Numbered from the stretch's first letter, positions 8,738-18,313 are shown. The stretch: 64,000 bases of DNA from Methylocella tundrae (GCF_901905185.1 NZ_CABFMQ020000068.1:40353-104352); one strand, 5' to 3'. Made by a program: numbers and translations. Notes: generated by a model from the letters alone, not told the origin.

Positions 8738-9041
8738 TTTCGCCCTTTAAGGTTTTATATCGATATTTACTCTATGACCCATGACGCGGGTTTGGCAAAG
8801 CCGGGCAAACGCGCGCGGGACGGCTTCCGCGGTTTGGATCGTGCGCCGATCCCTTCCAGGGGCGATTTATGCCTGGTTGTGACATTGTCGCCACAGAATG
8901 GAGACCGGCGGGAAATTGCAAGAGCCTCGCGGGCCGCCGCACAAAAGTGGTAAGGCGTTCGCCTCGACTTCGCCGCGGCCGGCGCGCAGCGAGCATTCCA
9001 CGCGAGATCTGGCGCGACGAGCGCGCGTGCGGCGGGACTGA
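8738..9041. other. Divergent promoter region, copper unit and Mla operon
   Basis: About 300 bases separate the start of the minus-strand copper unit from the plus-strand STAS-MlaE gene. A short AT-rich patch (about 8748-8775) just upstream of the copper unit includes TATAAAA on the minus strand and may be its promoter. No long inverted repeat or coding region was recognised in the rest. Confidence 0.45.
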
Positions 9042-10184
9042 ATGATGGATGTTGCAGAAGGTCCGACATTTTCGAGCGAGCGGTCGGGCGACGCCGTGCG
9101 GCTTCGCCTCGCCGGACACTGGACGCTCGACGCTTGCGCCGGAATCGAAAAGGGCGCTGGCGCCCTTGTGAGCGAGGCCGGCGCCGCCCGGCGGGCGATC
9201 ATCGACCTTGCGGGCGTGCAGCGTCTCGACACCGCGGGAGCGTGGCTGATCGACAAGACGCGTCAGGAACTGAGCGCGAAGGGCGTCGACGCGGAATTCC
9301 AGTCGATCAGCCCGGAATTCGGCATTTTGCTGAAAGAAGCCCATTTCCGGGCTTTCGACGCCCCTCCGCGCCGCAAGGGCTCCTATCTGATGACGATCTT
9401 CGCCGACGTCGGCGAGAGCGTCGTCATCTCCGGCCGTGATCTCTTCAACGGCGTCGAATTTCTCGGCGAGGTCGTCGCCGCGATGGGCAAGAGCCTGATC
9501 AATCCGGCTCATTTCCGCGCGACGTCCGTCGTCTCTCACCTCGAGACGATCGCTTTTCGCGGCGTTCCAATCGTCGTCCTCATCAATTTCCTCGTCGGCG
9601 CGATCGTCGCCCAGCAGGGCATCTTCCAGCTGCGGCGCTTCGGCGCGACGATTCTGGTCGTCGATCTCATCGGCATCTTGATCCTGCGCGAACTTGGCGT
9701 CCTTTTGACGTCGATCATGATCGCCGGCCGGTCGGGGTCCGCAATCACGGCGGAACTCGGCTCCATGAAGATGCGCGAGGAGATCGACGCTCTCGTCGTG
9801 ATGGGCCTGAGGCCGATCGAAGTGCTGATCGTGCCGCGCATCCTCGCGCTCATCATCAGCCTGCCGCTGCTGACGTTTCTCGCCGATATGTCGGCTGTCG
9901 CCGGCGGCATTCTCGTCAGCTGGGTCTATGGCGGCATCACGCCGAAAAGCTTCATCGCGCTGCTGCCGGCGGCGATCGCCGTGCATACCTTCCTCAGCGG
10001 CATCATCAAGGCGCCTTTCATGGGCCTCGTCATCGGCCTCATCGCCTGCGTCGAAGGCCTCGCCGTCGAGGGCTCCGCCGAATCCCTCGGACGCCAGGTG
10101 ACCGCCTCGGTCGTCAAGTCGATTTTCATGGTTATCGTGGTCGACGGCATCTTCGCTGTCTTCTTCGCCGCCGTCCGGTTCTAG
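9042..10184 (+). CDS. mlaE: STAS-MlaE fusion permease of the Mla/MCE lipid ABC transporter
   Basis: This 380-residue protein has two domains. Residues 10-110 look like a STAS domain (RRAIIDLAGVQRLDTAGAWLI). Residues 130-380 are a MlaE/YrbE permease with the conserved IVAQQGIFQLRRFGA, AGRSGSAITAELGSMKMREEIDAL and ILALIISLPLLTFLAD blocks. MlaE with MlaF, MlaD and a MlaB-type STAS protein moves phospholipids between inner and outer membranes. Here the STAS part is fused to the permease. It is the first gene of a four-gene operon-like run ending with a PqiC-like lipoprotein. Confidence 0.9.
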   Translation: MMDVAEGPTFSSERSGDAVRLRLAGHWTLDACAGIEKGAGALVSEAGAARRAIIDLAGVQRLDTAGAWLIDKTRQELSAKGVDAEFQSISPEFGILLKEAHFRAFDAPPRRKGSYLMTIFADVGESVVISGRDLFNGVEFLGEVVAAMGKSLINPAHFRATSVVSHLETIAFRGVPIVVLINFLVGAIVAQQGIFQLRRFGATILVVDLIGILILRELGVLLTSIMIAGRSGSAITAELGSMKMREEIDALVVMGLRPIEVLIVPRILALIISLPLLTFLADMSAVAGGILVSWVYGGITPKSFIALLPAAIAVHTFLSGIIKAPFMGLVIGLIACVEGLAVEGSAESLGRQVTASVVKSIFMVIVVDGIFAVFFAAVRF

Positions 10185-10193
10185 GCGGCGCGG

Positions 10194-11069
10194 ATGCAAA
10201 AAAATCTGCCTTCGCCTGTGAAAAAGCCTTTCACGCTGTTGCGGCGCGGCTCGGCGCGGGTTGCGCGCGGCGCGGCCCCCGAGATTGCGATCAGCGTCCG
10301 CGACCTCATCGTCGGCTTTGGCGACAATCTCGTCCTCAACGGTCTCGACCTTGACGTCCGCCGCGGCGAAGTGCTTGGCTTCGTTGGCGGCTCCGGCACA
10401 GGCAAATCGGTTTTGACCCGCGCCATTCTGGGGCTGACCCCGAAGCGCGCCGGCCGCATCGAATTGTTCGGCTCAGACATCGATCACGTCTCGCGCGCCG
10501 AATATGACGCGCTCGAACGGCGCATCGGCGTCATGTTTCAGGGCGGCGCGCTGTTTTCCGGCCTGACCGTGAAGCAGAACGTGCAGGTGCCGATGCGCGA
10601 ACATCTGAAGCTCTCGCCGCGGCTTGCCGACGAACTCGCCATGCTCAAGATCGAGCTGGTCGGGCTGAGTCTTGACGCGGCGGACAAATTTCCGTCTGAA
10701 TTGTCTGGCGGCATGATCAAGCGGGCGGCGCTGGCGCGGGCTTTGGCGCTTGATCCTGAACTTTTATTTCTTGATGAGCCGACTTCGGGACTGGATCCGA
10801 TCGGCGCCGCCGAATTCGACGATCTGATTTCGACCTTGCAGAAGACCCTCGGCCTCACGGTCTTCATGGTGACGCATGATCTCGATAGTCTTTATTCCAT
10901 CTGCGACCGGATCGCCGCGCTGGCCGACGAGAAAGTGATCGCGACCGGGCCGATCGAAACCATGCTCGCCTCCGACCATCCGTGGCTGCAGGCCTATTTC
11001 CACGGCAAAAGGGCGCGCCAGTTCGACCCTTCCGTGATCAAGCGGGGGGCCAACGGCGCCGGCCTCTAA
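10194..11069 (+). CDS. mlaF: MlaF-type ABC transporter ATP-binding protein
   Basis: This is a 291-residue ABC ATPase. Walker A is GGSGTGKSV, the signature is LSGGMIKR (the GGM variant typical of MlaF/Ttg2A) and Walker B is LLFLDEPTSGLDPIG, followed by the switch His in MVTHD. A 30-residue basic N-terminal extension precedes the core. It lies nine bases after the permease gene and energises it. A dispersed hairpin repeat follows the stop codon. Confidence 0.92.
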   Translation: MQKNLPSPVKKPFTLLRRGSARVARGAAPEIAISVRDLIVGFGDNLVLNGLDLDVRRGEVLGFVGGSGTGKSVLTRAILGLTPKRAGRIELFGSDIDHVSRAEYDALERRIGVMFQGGALFSGLTVKQNVQVPMREHLKLSPRLADELAMLKIELVGLSLDAADKFPSELSGGMIKRAALARALALDPELLFLDEPTSGLDPIGAAEFDDLISTLQKTLGLTVFMVTHDLDSLYSICDRIAALADEKVIATGPIETMLASDHPWLQAYFHGKRARQFDPSVIKRGANGAGL

Positions 11070-11070
11070 A

Positions 11071-11137
11071 GCGTGATCCCCGAAAAGTCGCCGACGTTTT
11101 GGATTAGATCATGCGTTGAAACAAAGAGATAAGGAGC
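11071..11137 (+). repeat. Dispersed hairpin repeat, copy 1
   Basis: This intergenic element between mlaF and mlaD begins AGCGTGATCCCCGAAAAGT and continues to GATCATGCGTTGAAACAAAGA. It shares the GCATGA...CCGAAAAGT...ATCATGCGTT...AACAAA layout with copies at 12356, 20175, 24716 (opposite strand), 27818 and 29104. Confidence 0.6.
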
Positions 11138-11195
11138 ATGATGATGTCCTTTCGGAATCGTCATGCCTGAAAGCATGAACAGGATGAGCCGATAG

Positions 11196-12269
11196 ATGGA
11201 AACCCGCGCGAATTATGCCTTGATCGGCGTTTTCACCCTGGCTGTGATCGCGTCCGCCTTTGGCTTCGTCCTCTGGGTTTCGGGCGGCGACAAGCCGGGC
11301 GCCGAGCGGGCCTACAAGATCGTATTCGCCGGATCGGTTTCGGGGCTTTTGCGCGGCGCGCCGGTTCTGTTCAACGGCGTCCGGGTCGGCGACGTGACGA
11401 ATGTCGATTTCATGCCGAACGATCCGAGCCATGTCTACGCCATCGTGGAGGTGGACGGACGCGTGCCGATCCACACCGACACCAAGGCGCGGCTCGAGTC
11501 GACGGGCCTCACGGGCGTTGCGTCCGTCGAGCTCTCGGGCGGAACCGAGGCCGCGCCGAAGCTTCAGCCCGGCCCTGACGGCGGCCCCCCGGTGATCATG
11601 GCGGAGCGCTCGGATTTCCAGGATCTGATCGAAAGCGCGCGCAAGATCGCGGGGCAGGCGACCGAATTTCTCGACCGGACCAATAAGGTGCTGGATGACA
11701 ACACGGGCTCGATCACGGCCTCGGTGAAGAACATTCAGAAATTCTCGGATGCGCTCGCGTCCAATTCCGATGGCATCAAGGATTTCATGTCCTCGATCGC
11801 GGACGTCGGCAAGGCGATCAAGCCGCTCACGGTGAAGCTGGAGGCCCTGAGCAGCGACGCCGACAATGTCGTCAAAGCGGTCGATCCGGCGCAGGTGAAA
11901 ACGATCATTTCGGACTTCGCCGCCATGTCGGGCAAGCTCAACTCCGCCGCCGACAAAGTCGACGGCGTTCTGACCAATCTTAACGGATTTTTGGCGACCG
12001 GCGACAACAAGGGCGTTTTCGCGGAGGTCGCCGCCACGGCGAAATCGATCCGCAAGCTCGCCGACGACATCGACAGCCGATGGAAGGACATTGGCGCGAA
12101 CCTCACGCGCTTCACCGGCTCGGGCCTGCGCGAATATGAGGCTTTGGCGATCGACGGCCGCAAAACGCTCGATCAGGTCAATCAGGCGATTCGGTCAATC
12201 GAGCAGAATCCGCAGCAGTTCATCTTCGGCAAGAAGCAGCAGATCCCCGAATATACGGGCGCTCGTTAA
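11196..12269 (+). CDS. mlaD: MlaD-family (MCE domain) periplasmic lipid-binding protein
   Basis: This 357-residue protein has an uncleaved N-terminal membrane anchor (residues 8-30, LIGVFTLAVIASAFGFVLWV). A single MCE domain follows, with SGLLRGAPVLFNGVRVGDV and ARLESTGLTGVASVELSGG. A long helical C-terminal region (residues 140-340) matches MCE proteins that form periplasmic tunnels or bridges. It is about twice as long as E. coli MlaD and closer to the Mce or PqiB-type length. It is the substrate-binding part of the transporter encoded by the two preceding genes. Confidence 0.88.
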   Translation: METRANYALIGVFTLAVIASAFGFVLWVSGGDKPGAERAYKIVFAGSVSGLLRGAPVLFNGVRVGDVTNVDFMPNDPSHVYAIVEVDGRVPIHTDTKARLESTGLTGVASVELSGGTEAAPKLQPGPDGGPPVIMAERSDFQDLIESARKIAGQATEFLDRTNKVLDDNTGSITASVKNIQKFSDALASNSDGIKDFMSSIADVGKAIKPLTVKLEALSSDADNVVKAVDPAQVKTIISDFAAMSGKLNSAADKVDGVLTNLNGFLATGDNKGVFAEVAATAKSIRKLADDIDSRWKDIGANLTRFTGSGLREYEALAIDGRKTLDQVNQAIRSIEQNPQQFIFGKKQQIPEYTGAR

Positions 12270-12355
12270 CCACTTGCGCCAATGATGGTTCGCGTCGCGG
12301 CGCTTTGGCCGCCGCATGGCTTGATTTGTGGAAGCCTCTTTGATGCAACGTGGTT

Positions 12356-12420
12356 TTAGAGCATGAGCCCGAAAAGTTGCGAACTTTTTGGGTCCCGTGC
12401 GCAAGCAATATGCTTTGGAG
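12356..12420 (+). repeat. Dispersed hairpin repeat, copy 2
   Basis: TAGAGCATGAGCCCGAAAAGTTGCGAACTTTTTGGG and following bases resemble the other copies of the family. CGAAAAGTT and AACTTTTTGG form the hairpin arms. It lies between mlaD and the lipoprotein gene, and any upstream extension of the lipoprotein frame into it is probably not translated. Confidence 0.55.
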
Positions 12421-12422
12421 CA

Positions 12423-13079
12423 ATGCGTCGATTCTTGATCCGATTTCGGCCGCGAAGTGCGGGAGCCGCGAGGGGCGGCCTCGCGCTTTCACGAGAGGGG
12501 GGTGGGCGCCCCCGTCGCCGTGGATCGATGGCGATTGTCTGCGCGTCTGCGGGTTTTGTCGCCGCCTGCGCCTCGGCTCCGCTCGCGACCTATGATCTTG
12601 GCGCGGCCGACGGCGGCTTTTCCGCGCGGCGCGAGCGGCCCGGTCAAATCGCCATCTATGAGCCAACAGCGCTGCCGCCGGTCGATTCGAACCGGATTGT
12701 CGTGCGCATGGGGCAAGATCAGATCGCTTATCTCAGCGGCGCGAAATGGACGGATCAATTGCCTCCGCTCGTTCAGGCGCGGCTGATCGCGACGTTTCAG
12801 AACGCCCATATCGGCGTCGCGCGTCTCGGCATGCTGGCCGATTATAGCCTGCGCGCCGACATTCGCCGCTTCGAGTTCGACGCCGGCCGCATGCAGGTCT
12901 TCGTCGAAATAGCGGCGCAGCTCACGGCCTCCTCGACCGGCCGCATTGTCGGCGGCAAGGTCTTTTCGGCCAGCGCGCCGGCGCCGCGAGACGATGGCGG
13001 GACTGTGACGAGAGCGCTGGATTCAGCGCTTGGCGACGTCATGCGGCAAATCGTGGTCTGGGCCGCGCCGCGGATTTGA
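12423..13079 (+). CDS. PqiC/YmbA-like ABC-transport auxiliary lipoprotein
   Basis: The protein is about 218 residues if translation starts at the ATG at 12423 (GGAG just upstream); an in-frame ATG at 12528 is the alternative. A probable lipobox GFVAAC is followed by ASAPLATYDLGAADG and, later, IAIYEPTALPPVDSNRIVVR, the usual opening of the DUF330/ABC-type transport auxiliary family. A second conserved stretch is YLSGAKWTDQLPPLVQARL. Such lipoproteins link MCE bridges to the outer membrane. Its place as the last gene of the mla operon fits that role. The long N-terminal segment before the lipobox makes the exact start uncertain. Confidence 0.75.
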   Translation: MRRFLIRFRPRSAGAARGGLALSREGGGRPRRRGSMAIVCASAGFVAACASAPLATYDLGAADGGFSARRERPGQIAIYEPTALPPVDSNRIVVRMGQDQIAYLSGAKWTDQLPPLVQARLIATFQNAHIGVARLGMLADYSLRADIRRFEFDAGRMQVFVEIAAQLTASSTGRIVGGKVFSASAPAPRDDGGTVTRALDSALGDVMRQIVVWAAPRI

Positions 13080-13125
13080 AGGCCGCGGCGCATCCGAAGG
13101 AGCCGCCGCGAACGTTATTTACCCC

Positions 13126-14154
13126 TCAGACCACCTCGTCGGGCGCAAGGGCGCAGGCCGTATTCTCGTCGGTCTCGATCTGCAAGGTCACATGGCCGAT
13201 GCGATAGCGCTCATGCAGGCGTTCCGCCGTCTTCATCAGAAATTCATCGCCTGGATGGCCCGCGGGCATGCACAGATGACAGGTCAGCGCCGTGTCGCTC
13301 GTGCTCATCGACCAGATGTGCAGATCATGCAGTCCTGCGACGCCGGGCAGGCCGACGAGAAAGCCGCGGACGTCGGCGGGAACGATTCGCCCCGGCGCCG
13401 CGCCAAGCGACATGGCGACGCTTTCGCGCAAGAGGCTCCAGGTTCCGGCGATGATGACGGCGTTGATGATGAGGCTGGTCAAAGGATCGAGCCAGAGCTG
13501 ACCGGTCAGAAGGATCAGGAGACCGGCGACGATGACGCCGGCCGAGACCGCCGCGTCCGCCGCCATGTGCAAAAAAGCGCCCCGGATATTGAGGTCGTCC
13601 TTGCGGCCCGAGGCGAACAGCGCCGCCGTCAGCCCGTTGATGACCATGCCCATCGCCGCGACGATCATCATCGTTTTGGCGGCGACCGGCTCCGGCTCGA
13701 AGAAGCGGCGGATCGCCTCATAGCTGAGCGCGCCGACGACGAGAAGAAGAAAAGCGCTGTTGAACAAGGCCGCGAGGATCGACGTTGCCTTGAGCCCATA
13801 GCTGAAGCGTGGAGAAGGCGCCCGCGCGGATAAAATCGCGGCGGCGAAAGCAACGCCAAGGCCCAGCACGTCGGATAGATTGTGCCCGGCGTCGGCGATC
13901 AGCGCGACGGAGCCCGAAATGATGCCGTAAACGAGCTCAAGCGCGACGATGAGCATGTTGAGCGCGATGCCGATGACAAAGCGCGGCCCGAAGCTCGCCG
14001 GCGCATGAGAATGGGCATGGCCTTCATGCGAATGAGCCCCGGCGTGGGAGTGCGCGTCCGCCGCCCCTTGGCTGTGCTCGTGGGCGTCGCCGCCGTCCTG
14101 ATGAGAATGGCTCATAGTCTTCTGCATTCTCCAATCGCTGCCTTTGCCTAGCAT
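13126..14154 (-). CDS. Cation diffusion facilitator (CzcD/ZitB-like) with His-rich N-terminus
   Basis: This is a 342-residue CDF exporter. After a His-rich cytosolic N-terminus (about 13 His within residues 15-50) come six membrane helices. The two metal-site motifs of the family are intact: IADAGHNLSD in helix 2 and HMAADA in helix 5. The C-terminal cytosolic domain carries LHDLHIWSMS, the CDF dimerisation and metal-sensing fold. Zn(II) is the most likely substrate, with Co, Ni or Cd possible. The first ATG (14154) may be too early; MSHSH, 13 residues in, is a plausible start. It is convergent with the lipoprotein gene. Confidence 0.88.
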   Translation of the reverse strand: MLGKGSDWRMQKTMSHSHQDGGDAHEHSQGAADAHSHAGAHSHEGHAHSHAPASFGPRFVIGIALNMLIVALELVYGIISGSVALIADAGHNLSDVLGLGVAFAAAILSARAPSPRFSYGLKATSILAALFNSAFLLLVVGALSYEAIRRFFEPEPVAAKTMMIVAAMGMVINGLTAALFASGRKDDLNIRGAFLHMAADAAVSAGVIVAGLLILLTGQLWLDPLTSLIINAVIIAGTWSLLRESVAMSLGAAPGRIVPADVRGFLVGLPGVAGLHDLHIWSMSTSDTALTCHLCMPAGHPGDEFLMKTAERLHERYRIGHVTLQIETDENTACALAPDEVV

Positions 14155-14334
14155 GGCGTCCTTGACGATTTAAGGACAAAACGGAGCGCGGCAAAGACTG
14201 TCTGCGAGGCCGGAGCTTTCCTCCCCCTCGATTTGAAGCAATAAGGTTGCGCGGCGCGAACCCGAAGGCGCGGCCATGGAAATGCCGAACCCGGCTCTCG
14301 ACGGGGGATTGTTGGCGAGGGCGACAAAACAAGT

Positions 14335-15702
14335 GTGCATATGACTCTGAGTTCAGAAACTTCAAAGCCGTCCGCCATCTTCACCGAGGGCTCGACGATG
14401 CGGCACGTGCTCGCCATGACGGGCGCCGCCTCCATCGGATTGATGTCGATCTTCGTCGTCGATCTGCTGTCGCTTCTTTATGTCTCGCGGCTCGGCGACC
14501 CCGATCTCACCGCCGCCGTCGGCTTTGCGACACAGCTGCTGTTCTTTTCCGTTTCGATCAATATCGGCCTCGCCATCGCCATCGGCGCCCTCGTCTCGCG
14601 CGCGATCGGGGCGGGACAGCGGCCGGCGGCGCGGCGTCTCGCGGCGTCGGGGCTGGTTCACGTTTTTGTTATCTCGGCGCTTGTGAGTTGCGCCGCCCTG
14701 CCGTTTCGTCGCGACATTCTGGAGTTGCTTGGCGCCAGCGGCGAGGCGCTTGACGTCGCTTCGACCTATCTCCTCTTCACCCTGCCGGCGACCGTCGGGC
14801 TTGGCCTTGGCATGGCGCTGGCCGGGCTGTTGCGCGCCGTCGGCGACGCGCGCCAAGCCATGTATGTGACCCTGTCCGGCGCCGTCGCCACGGCGATCCT
14901 CGACCCGATCTTTATTTTTGGCCTGGGGCTTGGCGTCGAAGGCGCGGCGATTGTCACAATTTTTTCGCGCATCATCTTCGTCGTCGTCGGACTCACCGGA
15001 GCCGTTTACAAACATGATCTTATCGCCCTGCCGCGGGGCGGGGCGGCAATCTCGGACGCGCCCGCGCTGATGCGCATCGCGATCCCGGCGATTTTGACCA
15101 ATGTGGCGGCGCCGGCGGCGAACGCCTATTCGATGCGCATTTTTGCGCATTTCGGCGAGCCCGTCGTCGCCGCTTTCGCGATCATGGACCGGATTACGCC
15201 GGTCGCATTCGGCGTTCTCTTCGCTCTTTCGGGATCGGTCGGGCCGATCATGGGCCAGAACCTTGGCGCGCGCCTTTATGACCGCATCCGGCAAATCCTG
15301 ACCAATAGCTTCGCCTTCGCCGCTGTTTATGTGGTGGCCGTCGCTTTAATCCTCAGCCAGGCTTCGCCGCTCATCATCGGCGTTTTCGCAGCGCGCGGTC
15401 AGACGGCGGAGCTGTTGAACTTCTTTTGCCTGACCTGCGGCGGCCTGTGGTTCTTTCTCGGCGGCATTTTCGTCGCCAACGCCTCATTCAACAATCTCGG
15501 CTTTCCGGTGCTCTCGACCCTTTTCAACTGGGGCCGCGCCACAGTCGGCACCATTCCTTTCGTCACCATCGGGGCGGCGCGTTTTGGACCGGAGGGCGGG
15601 TTCATCGGCCTCATCGCAGGCGCAACTCTTTTTGGCGTATTCGCCGTCGTCATGGCATATTTTGTCACAGCAAGGCTCGCCAGAGACTCAAAGGACGGCT
15701 AG
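14335..15702 (+). CDS. MATE-family multidrug/metabolite efflux transporter
   Basis: This 455-residue membrane protein has twelve predicted helices in two pseudo-symmetric halves. The MATE pattern is clear: FVVDLLSLLYVSRLGDPDL in helix 1-2, a second-half counterpart MRIFAHFGEPVVAAFAIMDR, and GSVGPIMGQNLGA in helix 8. It should export cationic compounds using Na+ or H+. The frame opens at a GTG (14335); the ATG two codons later is equally likely. It is divergent from the CDF gene. Confidence 0.88.
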   Translation: MHMTLSSETSKPSAIFTEGSTMRHVLAMTGAASIGLMSIFVVDLLSLLYVSRLGDPDLTAAVGFATQLLFFSVSINIGLAIAIGALVSRAIGAGQRPAARRLAASGLVHVFVISALVSCAALPFRRDILELLGASGEALDVASTYLLFTLPATVGLGLGMALAGLLRAVGDARQAMYVTLSGAVATAILDPIFIFGLGLGVEGAAIVTIFSRIIFVVVGLTGAVYKHDLIALPRGGAAISDAPALMRIAIPAILTNVAAPAANAYSMRIFAHFGEPVVAAFAIMDRITPVAFGVLFALSGSVGPIMGQNLGARLYDRIRQILTNSFAFAAVYVVAVALILSQASPLIIGVFAARGQTAELLNFFCLTCGGLWFFLGGIFVANASFNNLGFPVLSTLFNWGRATVGTIPFVTIGAARFGPEGGFIGLIAGATLFGVFAVVMAYFVTARLARDSKDG

Positions 15703-15751
15703 CATCAAGGCGCGATGATCCGGCGTCCCGCGGGGCGCAGAAAGGATGCCG

Positions 15752-16615
15752 ATGTTCAATCTCTACGAGATTTTGCAGAATGCCCAGAACGGGCAGGCCG
15801 TCGATAATCTGGCGAAGCAGTTCAATATCTCGCCGGAGCAGGCGGACGCGGCCGTCAAGGCGCTGATGCCGGAAATATCGAGCGCCTTCCTGAAACGATC
15901 GGCGGAGCCGGCGGCCTTTGGCTCCATTCTTGGCGCGCTCGGCGACACTCAGCATATCGCCGCTTTCGCCGACGCGGCCGCCGCGCAGACGCGCGAGACG
16001 ACGCAGAAAGGCGTCGAGGTGATGGGCCAATTGTTCGGCTCCGCCGCGACGAGCGCCGAAATCGCGCAGCATGCCGCCAGCGTCGCCGGTCTCTCGCCCG
16101 CGCTGCTCCAGCAGATGCTGCCGGTGATCGCCTCGATGGTGATGGGCGGCCTGAGCAAAGGCCTCGCCAATCAGGGCCTCGGCGGTCTTTTCGGGCAGCT
16201 CGCCGACGCCGCCGGACAAGGCGGCCTTGCGACGATCCTCGGCAGCCTGCTCGGCGGCGCTCCCGCGGCGCAGGCCAATACGCAAACAGGCGCGGGCGCC
16301 GCCCCGCAGGCCAATCCAAACGCGGCCGGAACCGGCTCCGCCGGGGGACTCGGCGGCCTCGCCGGCATGTTCGGAACGATCCTCGGCAGCTTCCTTGGCG
16401 GCCAGCAGCCTGGCAATGCGCCGCCCGCGGGCGGGGCGGCCCCGGGCCTGCCGCACGGCTTTGACGCCAGCGCGATTCAGGCGGGGCTTGAAGCGCTGAC
16501 CAAAATGCTGCAGCCCGGCACGCCGCCGCCGGCGCCCAATCAGCCGTCGCAAAGCCAGCAATCCGGGCTCGAGAATGAGATCGATTCGATCCTCGATGGA
16601 AAAAAACGCTCCTGA
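15752..16615 (+). CDS. DUF937 (YidB-like) protein
   Basis: This is a 287-residue protein. The ATG at 15752 has AAGGA at good spacing, better than the ATG two codons earlier. The N-terminal MFNLYEILQNAQNGQAVDNL and repeated helical segments with FGSILGALG and GLFGQL match DUF937 proteins such as YidB, which are of unknown function. Low-complexity Gly/Ala/Pro-rich linkers fill the C-terminal half (residues 165-270). No signal peptide or membrane helix is seen. It stands alone. Confidence 0.75.
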   Translation: MFNLYEILQNAQNGQAVDNLAKQFNISPEQADAAVKALMPEISSAFLKRSAEPAAFGSILGALGDTQHIAAFADAAAAQTRETTQKGVEVMGQLFGSAATSAEIAQHAASVAGLSPALLQQMLPVIASMVMGGLSKGLANQGLGGLFGQLADAAGQGGLATILGSLLGGAPAAQANTQTGAGAAPQANPNAAGTGSAGGLGGLAGMFGTILGSFLGGQQPGNAPPAGGAAPGLPHGFDASAIQAGLEALTKMLQPGTPPPAPNQPSQSQQSGLENEIDSILDGKKRS

Positions 16616-16915
16616 AGCCGGCTGCGGCTCAGGCATCGACCTTGGGCGTGAAATTTAAGGAAAATCGCCCGCGATCCTTTGTTTTCGTGCTCATTTTGCC
16701 GCGAGTTGGCTGCTTCGGCAGAAGATGTCGGAGCGCCGCCAACCTCAATTCGCGCGCCAGGGCGCGCGCGAAGACGAAGGCCGCGTTGCGCTGCGCCGCG
16801 GAGCCGCTTATGTAGCTCTGCCACGCCCGGGGCGATGATCGATTTCCCACGATCTTCCTGAGGCGCCTCGGCGTGATCGGGCCCGCTTATGCGGCGCAAA
16901 TGGATAGTTGAGCCA
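16616..16915. other. Intergenic region before gshA
   Basis: This is about 300 bases between the DUF937 gene and gshA. A minus-strand open frame (16629-16850) would encode 73 residues, but it lacks a family match and a good start. No terminator with a U-tract or clear operator was seen. It presumably holds the gshA promoter. Confidence 0.4.
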
Positions 16916-18313
16916 ATGGCACGCGACGTTTCGGATTCCACGCCTATCACGTCGCGCGATGAACTCGTCGCCTGGTTCGAGGCCGGTTCGACGCCGCCGG
17001 AGCGCTTCGCCATCGGCACCGAGCACGAAAAAATCCCGTTCTATCGCGCCTGCCATTCCGCTGTGCCCTATGAAGGCAGGCCGACCGACTGTCCGCCCGC
17101 CTCAAGCTTTGCCGGCGTTCGCGGCTTGCTGGAGGGGATGCGCGCGAAGCTCGGCTGGGAGGCGATCTGCGACGGCGCCCATATCATCGGCCTTTACGAC
17201 GAATGGGGCGGCGGCGCGATCTCGCTCGAACCGGGCGGCCAATTCGAACTTTCGGGGGCGCCGCTCGCCACTATTCATCAGACGGAGGCCGAGCTCGACA
17301 GGCATTTTGCCGTCCTGCAAGGCGTCGCGGCGGCCTTTGACATCGGCTTCCTCTCGCTTGGCATGAATCCGAAGCGGCGGCTCAGCGAAATTCCGACGAT
17401 GCCGAAGCAGCGCTACGCCATAATGGCGAATTACATGCCGAAAGTCGGCGAGCGCGGGCTCGACATGATGTTTCGCACCTCGACCGTGCAGGCCAATCTC
17501 GATTTTTCGAGCGAGGCCGATATGGTCCAGAAGCTTCGCGTTTCGCTCGCGCTGCAACCCGTCGCCACCGCGCTTTTCGCCAATTCGCCTTTCACTGACG
17601 GGAAATTGAACGGCTTTCTCTCCGCGCGCTCCGAAATCTGGCGGCATACGGACGCGGCGCGAACCGGCACGCTGGCCTTCGCCTTCGAGCCGGGCATGGG
17701 CTTCGAGCGCTATGTGGATTACGCGCTCGACGTGCCCATGTATTTCGTCAAGCGAGGCGAGACCTATATCGACGTCGCCGGGGCGAGTTTTCGAGATCTG
17801 CTCGCGGGCAAGCTCGACGCCTGTCCCGGCGAACAGGCGACGCTATCGGACTGGGCCAATCATCTGTCGACGATTTTTCCGGAGGTGCGGCTGAAGCGCT
17901 ATCTCGAGATGCGCGGGGCCGACGCGGGGCCGCGGCCGATGCTGACCGCGCTGCCGGCGCTCTTTGCCGGCCTCCTTTATGATTCCGCGGCGCTCGATCA
18001 GGCGCATCAGCTGATCAAGCCGTGGACCGCCGATGATCGCGAGAAACTGCGCGCGGATACTCCGCGCCTTGGGCTCGACGCGAAAATCGCCGGCCGTCCG
18101 CTCCGCGACGTCGCGCGCGACGTTTTGAGTCTGGCGCGCGCGGGCCTCAATCGGCGCGCGCGTCTCGACGAGCAGGGCCGCGATGAGGCTTATTTTCTTG
18201 ATCCCCTCGATGTGATCGCCGAAGGCCGGACGGAGGCCGAACGGCTGATCGACCTGTTCAAGACAGAATGGGGCGGCAGCGTCGAGCCGGCTTTCGAGCA
18301 ATGCGCCTACTGA
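16916..18313 (+). CDS. gshA: Glutamate-cysteine ligase (plant/alphaproteobacterial type)
   Basis: This enzyme catalyses the first step of glutathione synthesis. The 465-residue protein (ATG at 16916; another frame start lies nine codons upstream) carries the GCS2-type signature GTEHEKIPF, then GGAISLEPGGQFELSG and the core MANYMPKVGERGLDMMFRT, as in plant-type enzymes. The length fits that class (about 450-460). Glutathione supports formaldehyde oxidation and redox defence, relevant in a methylotroph (inference). The gene is monocistronic here; gshB is not adjacent. Confidence 0.92.
   Translation: MARDVSDSTPITSRDELVAWFEAGSTPPERFAIGTEHEKIPFYRACHSAVPYEGRPTDCPPASSFAGVRGLLEGMRAKLGWEAICDGAHIIGLYDEWGGGAISLEPGGQFELSGAPLATIHQTEAELDRHFAVLQGVAAAFDIGFLSLGMNPKRRLSEIPTMPKQRYAIMANYMPKVGERGLDMMFRTSTVQANLDFSSEADMVQKLRVSLALQPVATALFANSPFTDGKLNGFLSARSEIWRHTDAARTGTLAFAFEPGMGFERYVDYALDVPMYFVKRGETYIDVAGASFRDLLAGKLDACPGEQATLSDWANHLSTIFPEVRLKRYLEMRGADAGPRPMLTALPALFAGLLYDSAALDQAHQLIKPWTADDREKLRADTPRLGLDAKIAGRPLRDVARDVLSLARAGLNRRARLDEQGRDEAYFLDPLDVIAEGRTEAERLIDLFKTEWGGSVEPAFEQCAY

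Noticed and set aside
8772..10199. A 475-codon minus-strand open frame opposite the STAS-MlaE gene
   Set aside because: The plus strand encodes a complete, motif-bearing MlaE protein. The antisense frame is rich in Asp, Arg, Glu and His, the usual by-product of GC-rich coding sequence.
12600..12720. tRNA-like GATTCGAACC string
   Set aside because: It lies inside the PqiC-like lipoprotein gene and no cloverleaf can be drawn around it.
16629..16850. 73-codon minus frame upstream of gshA
   Set aside because: Composition is plausible, but the start lacks a ribosome binding site and no homologous protein comes to mind. Left as intergenic.
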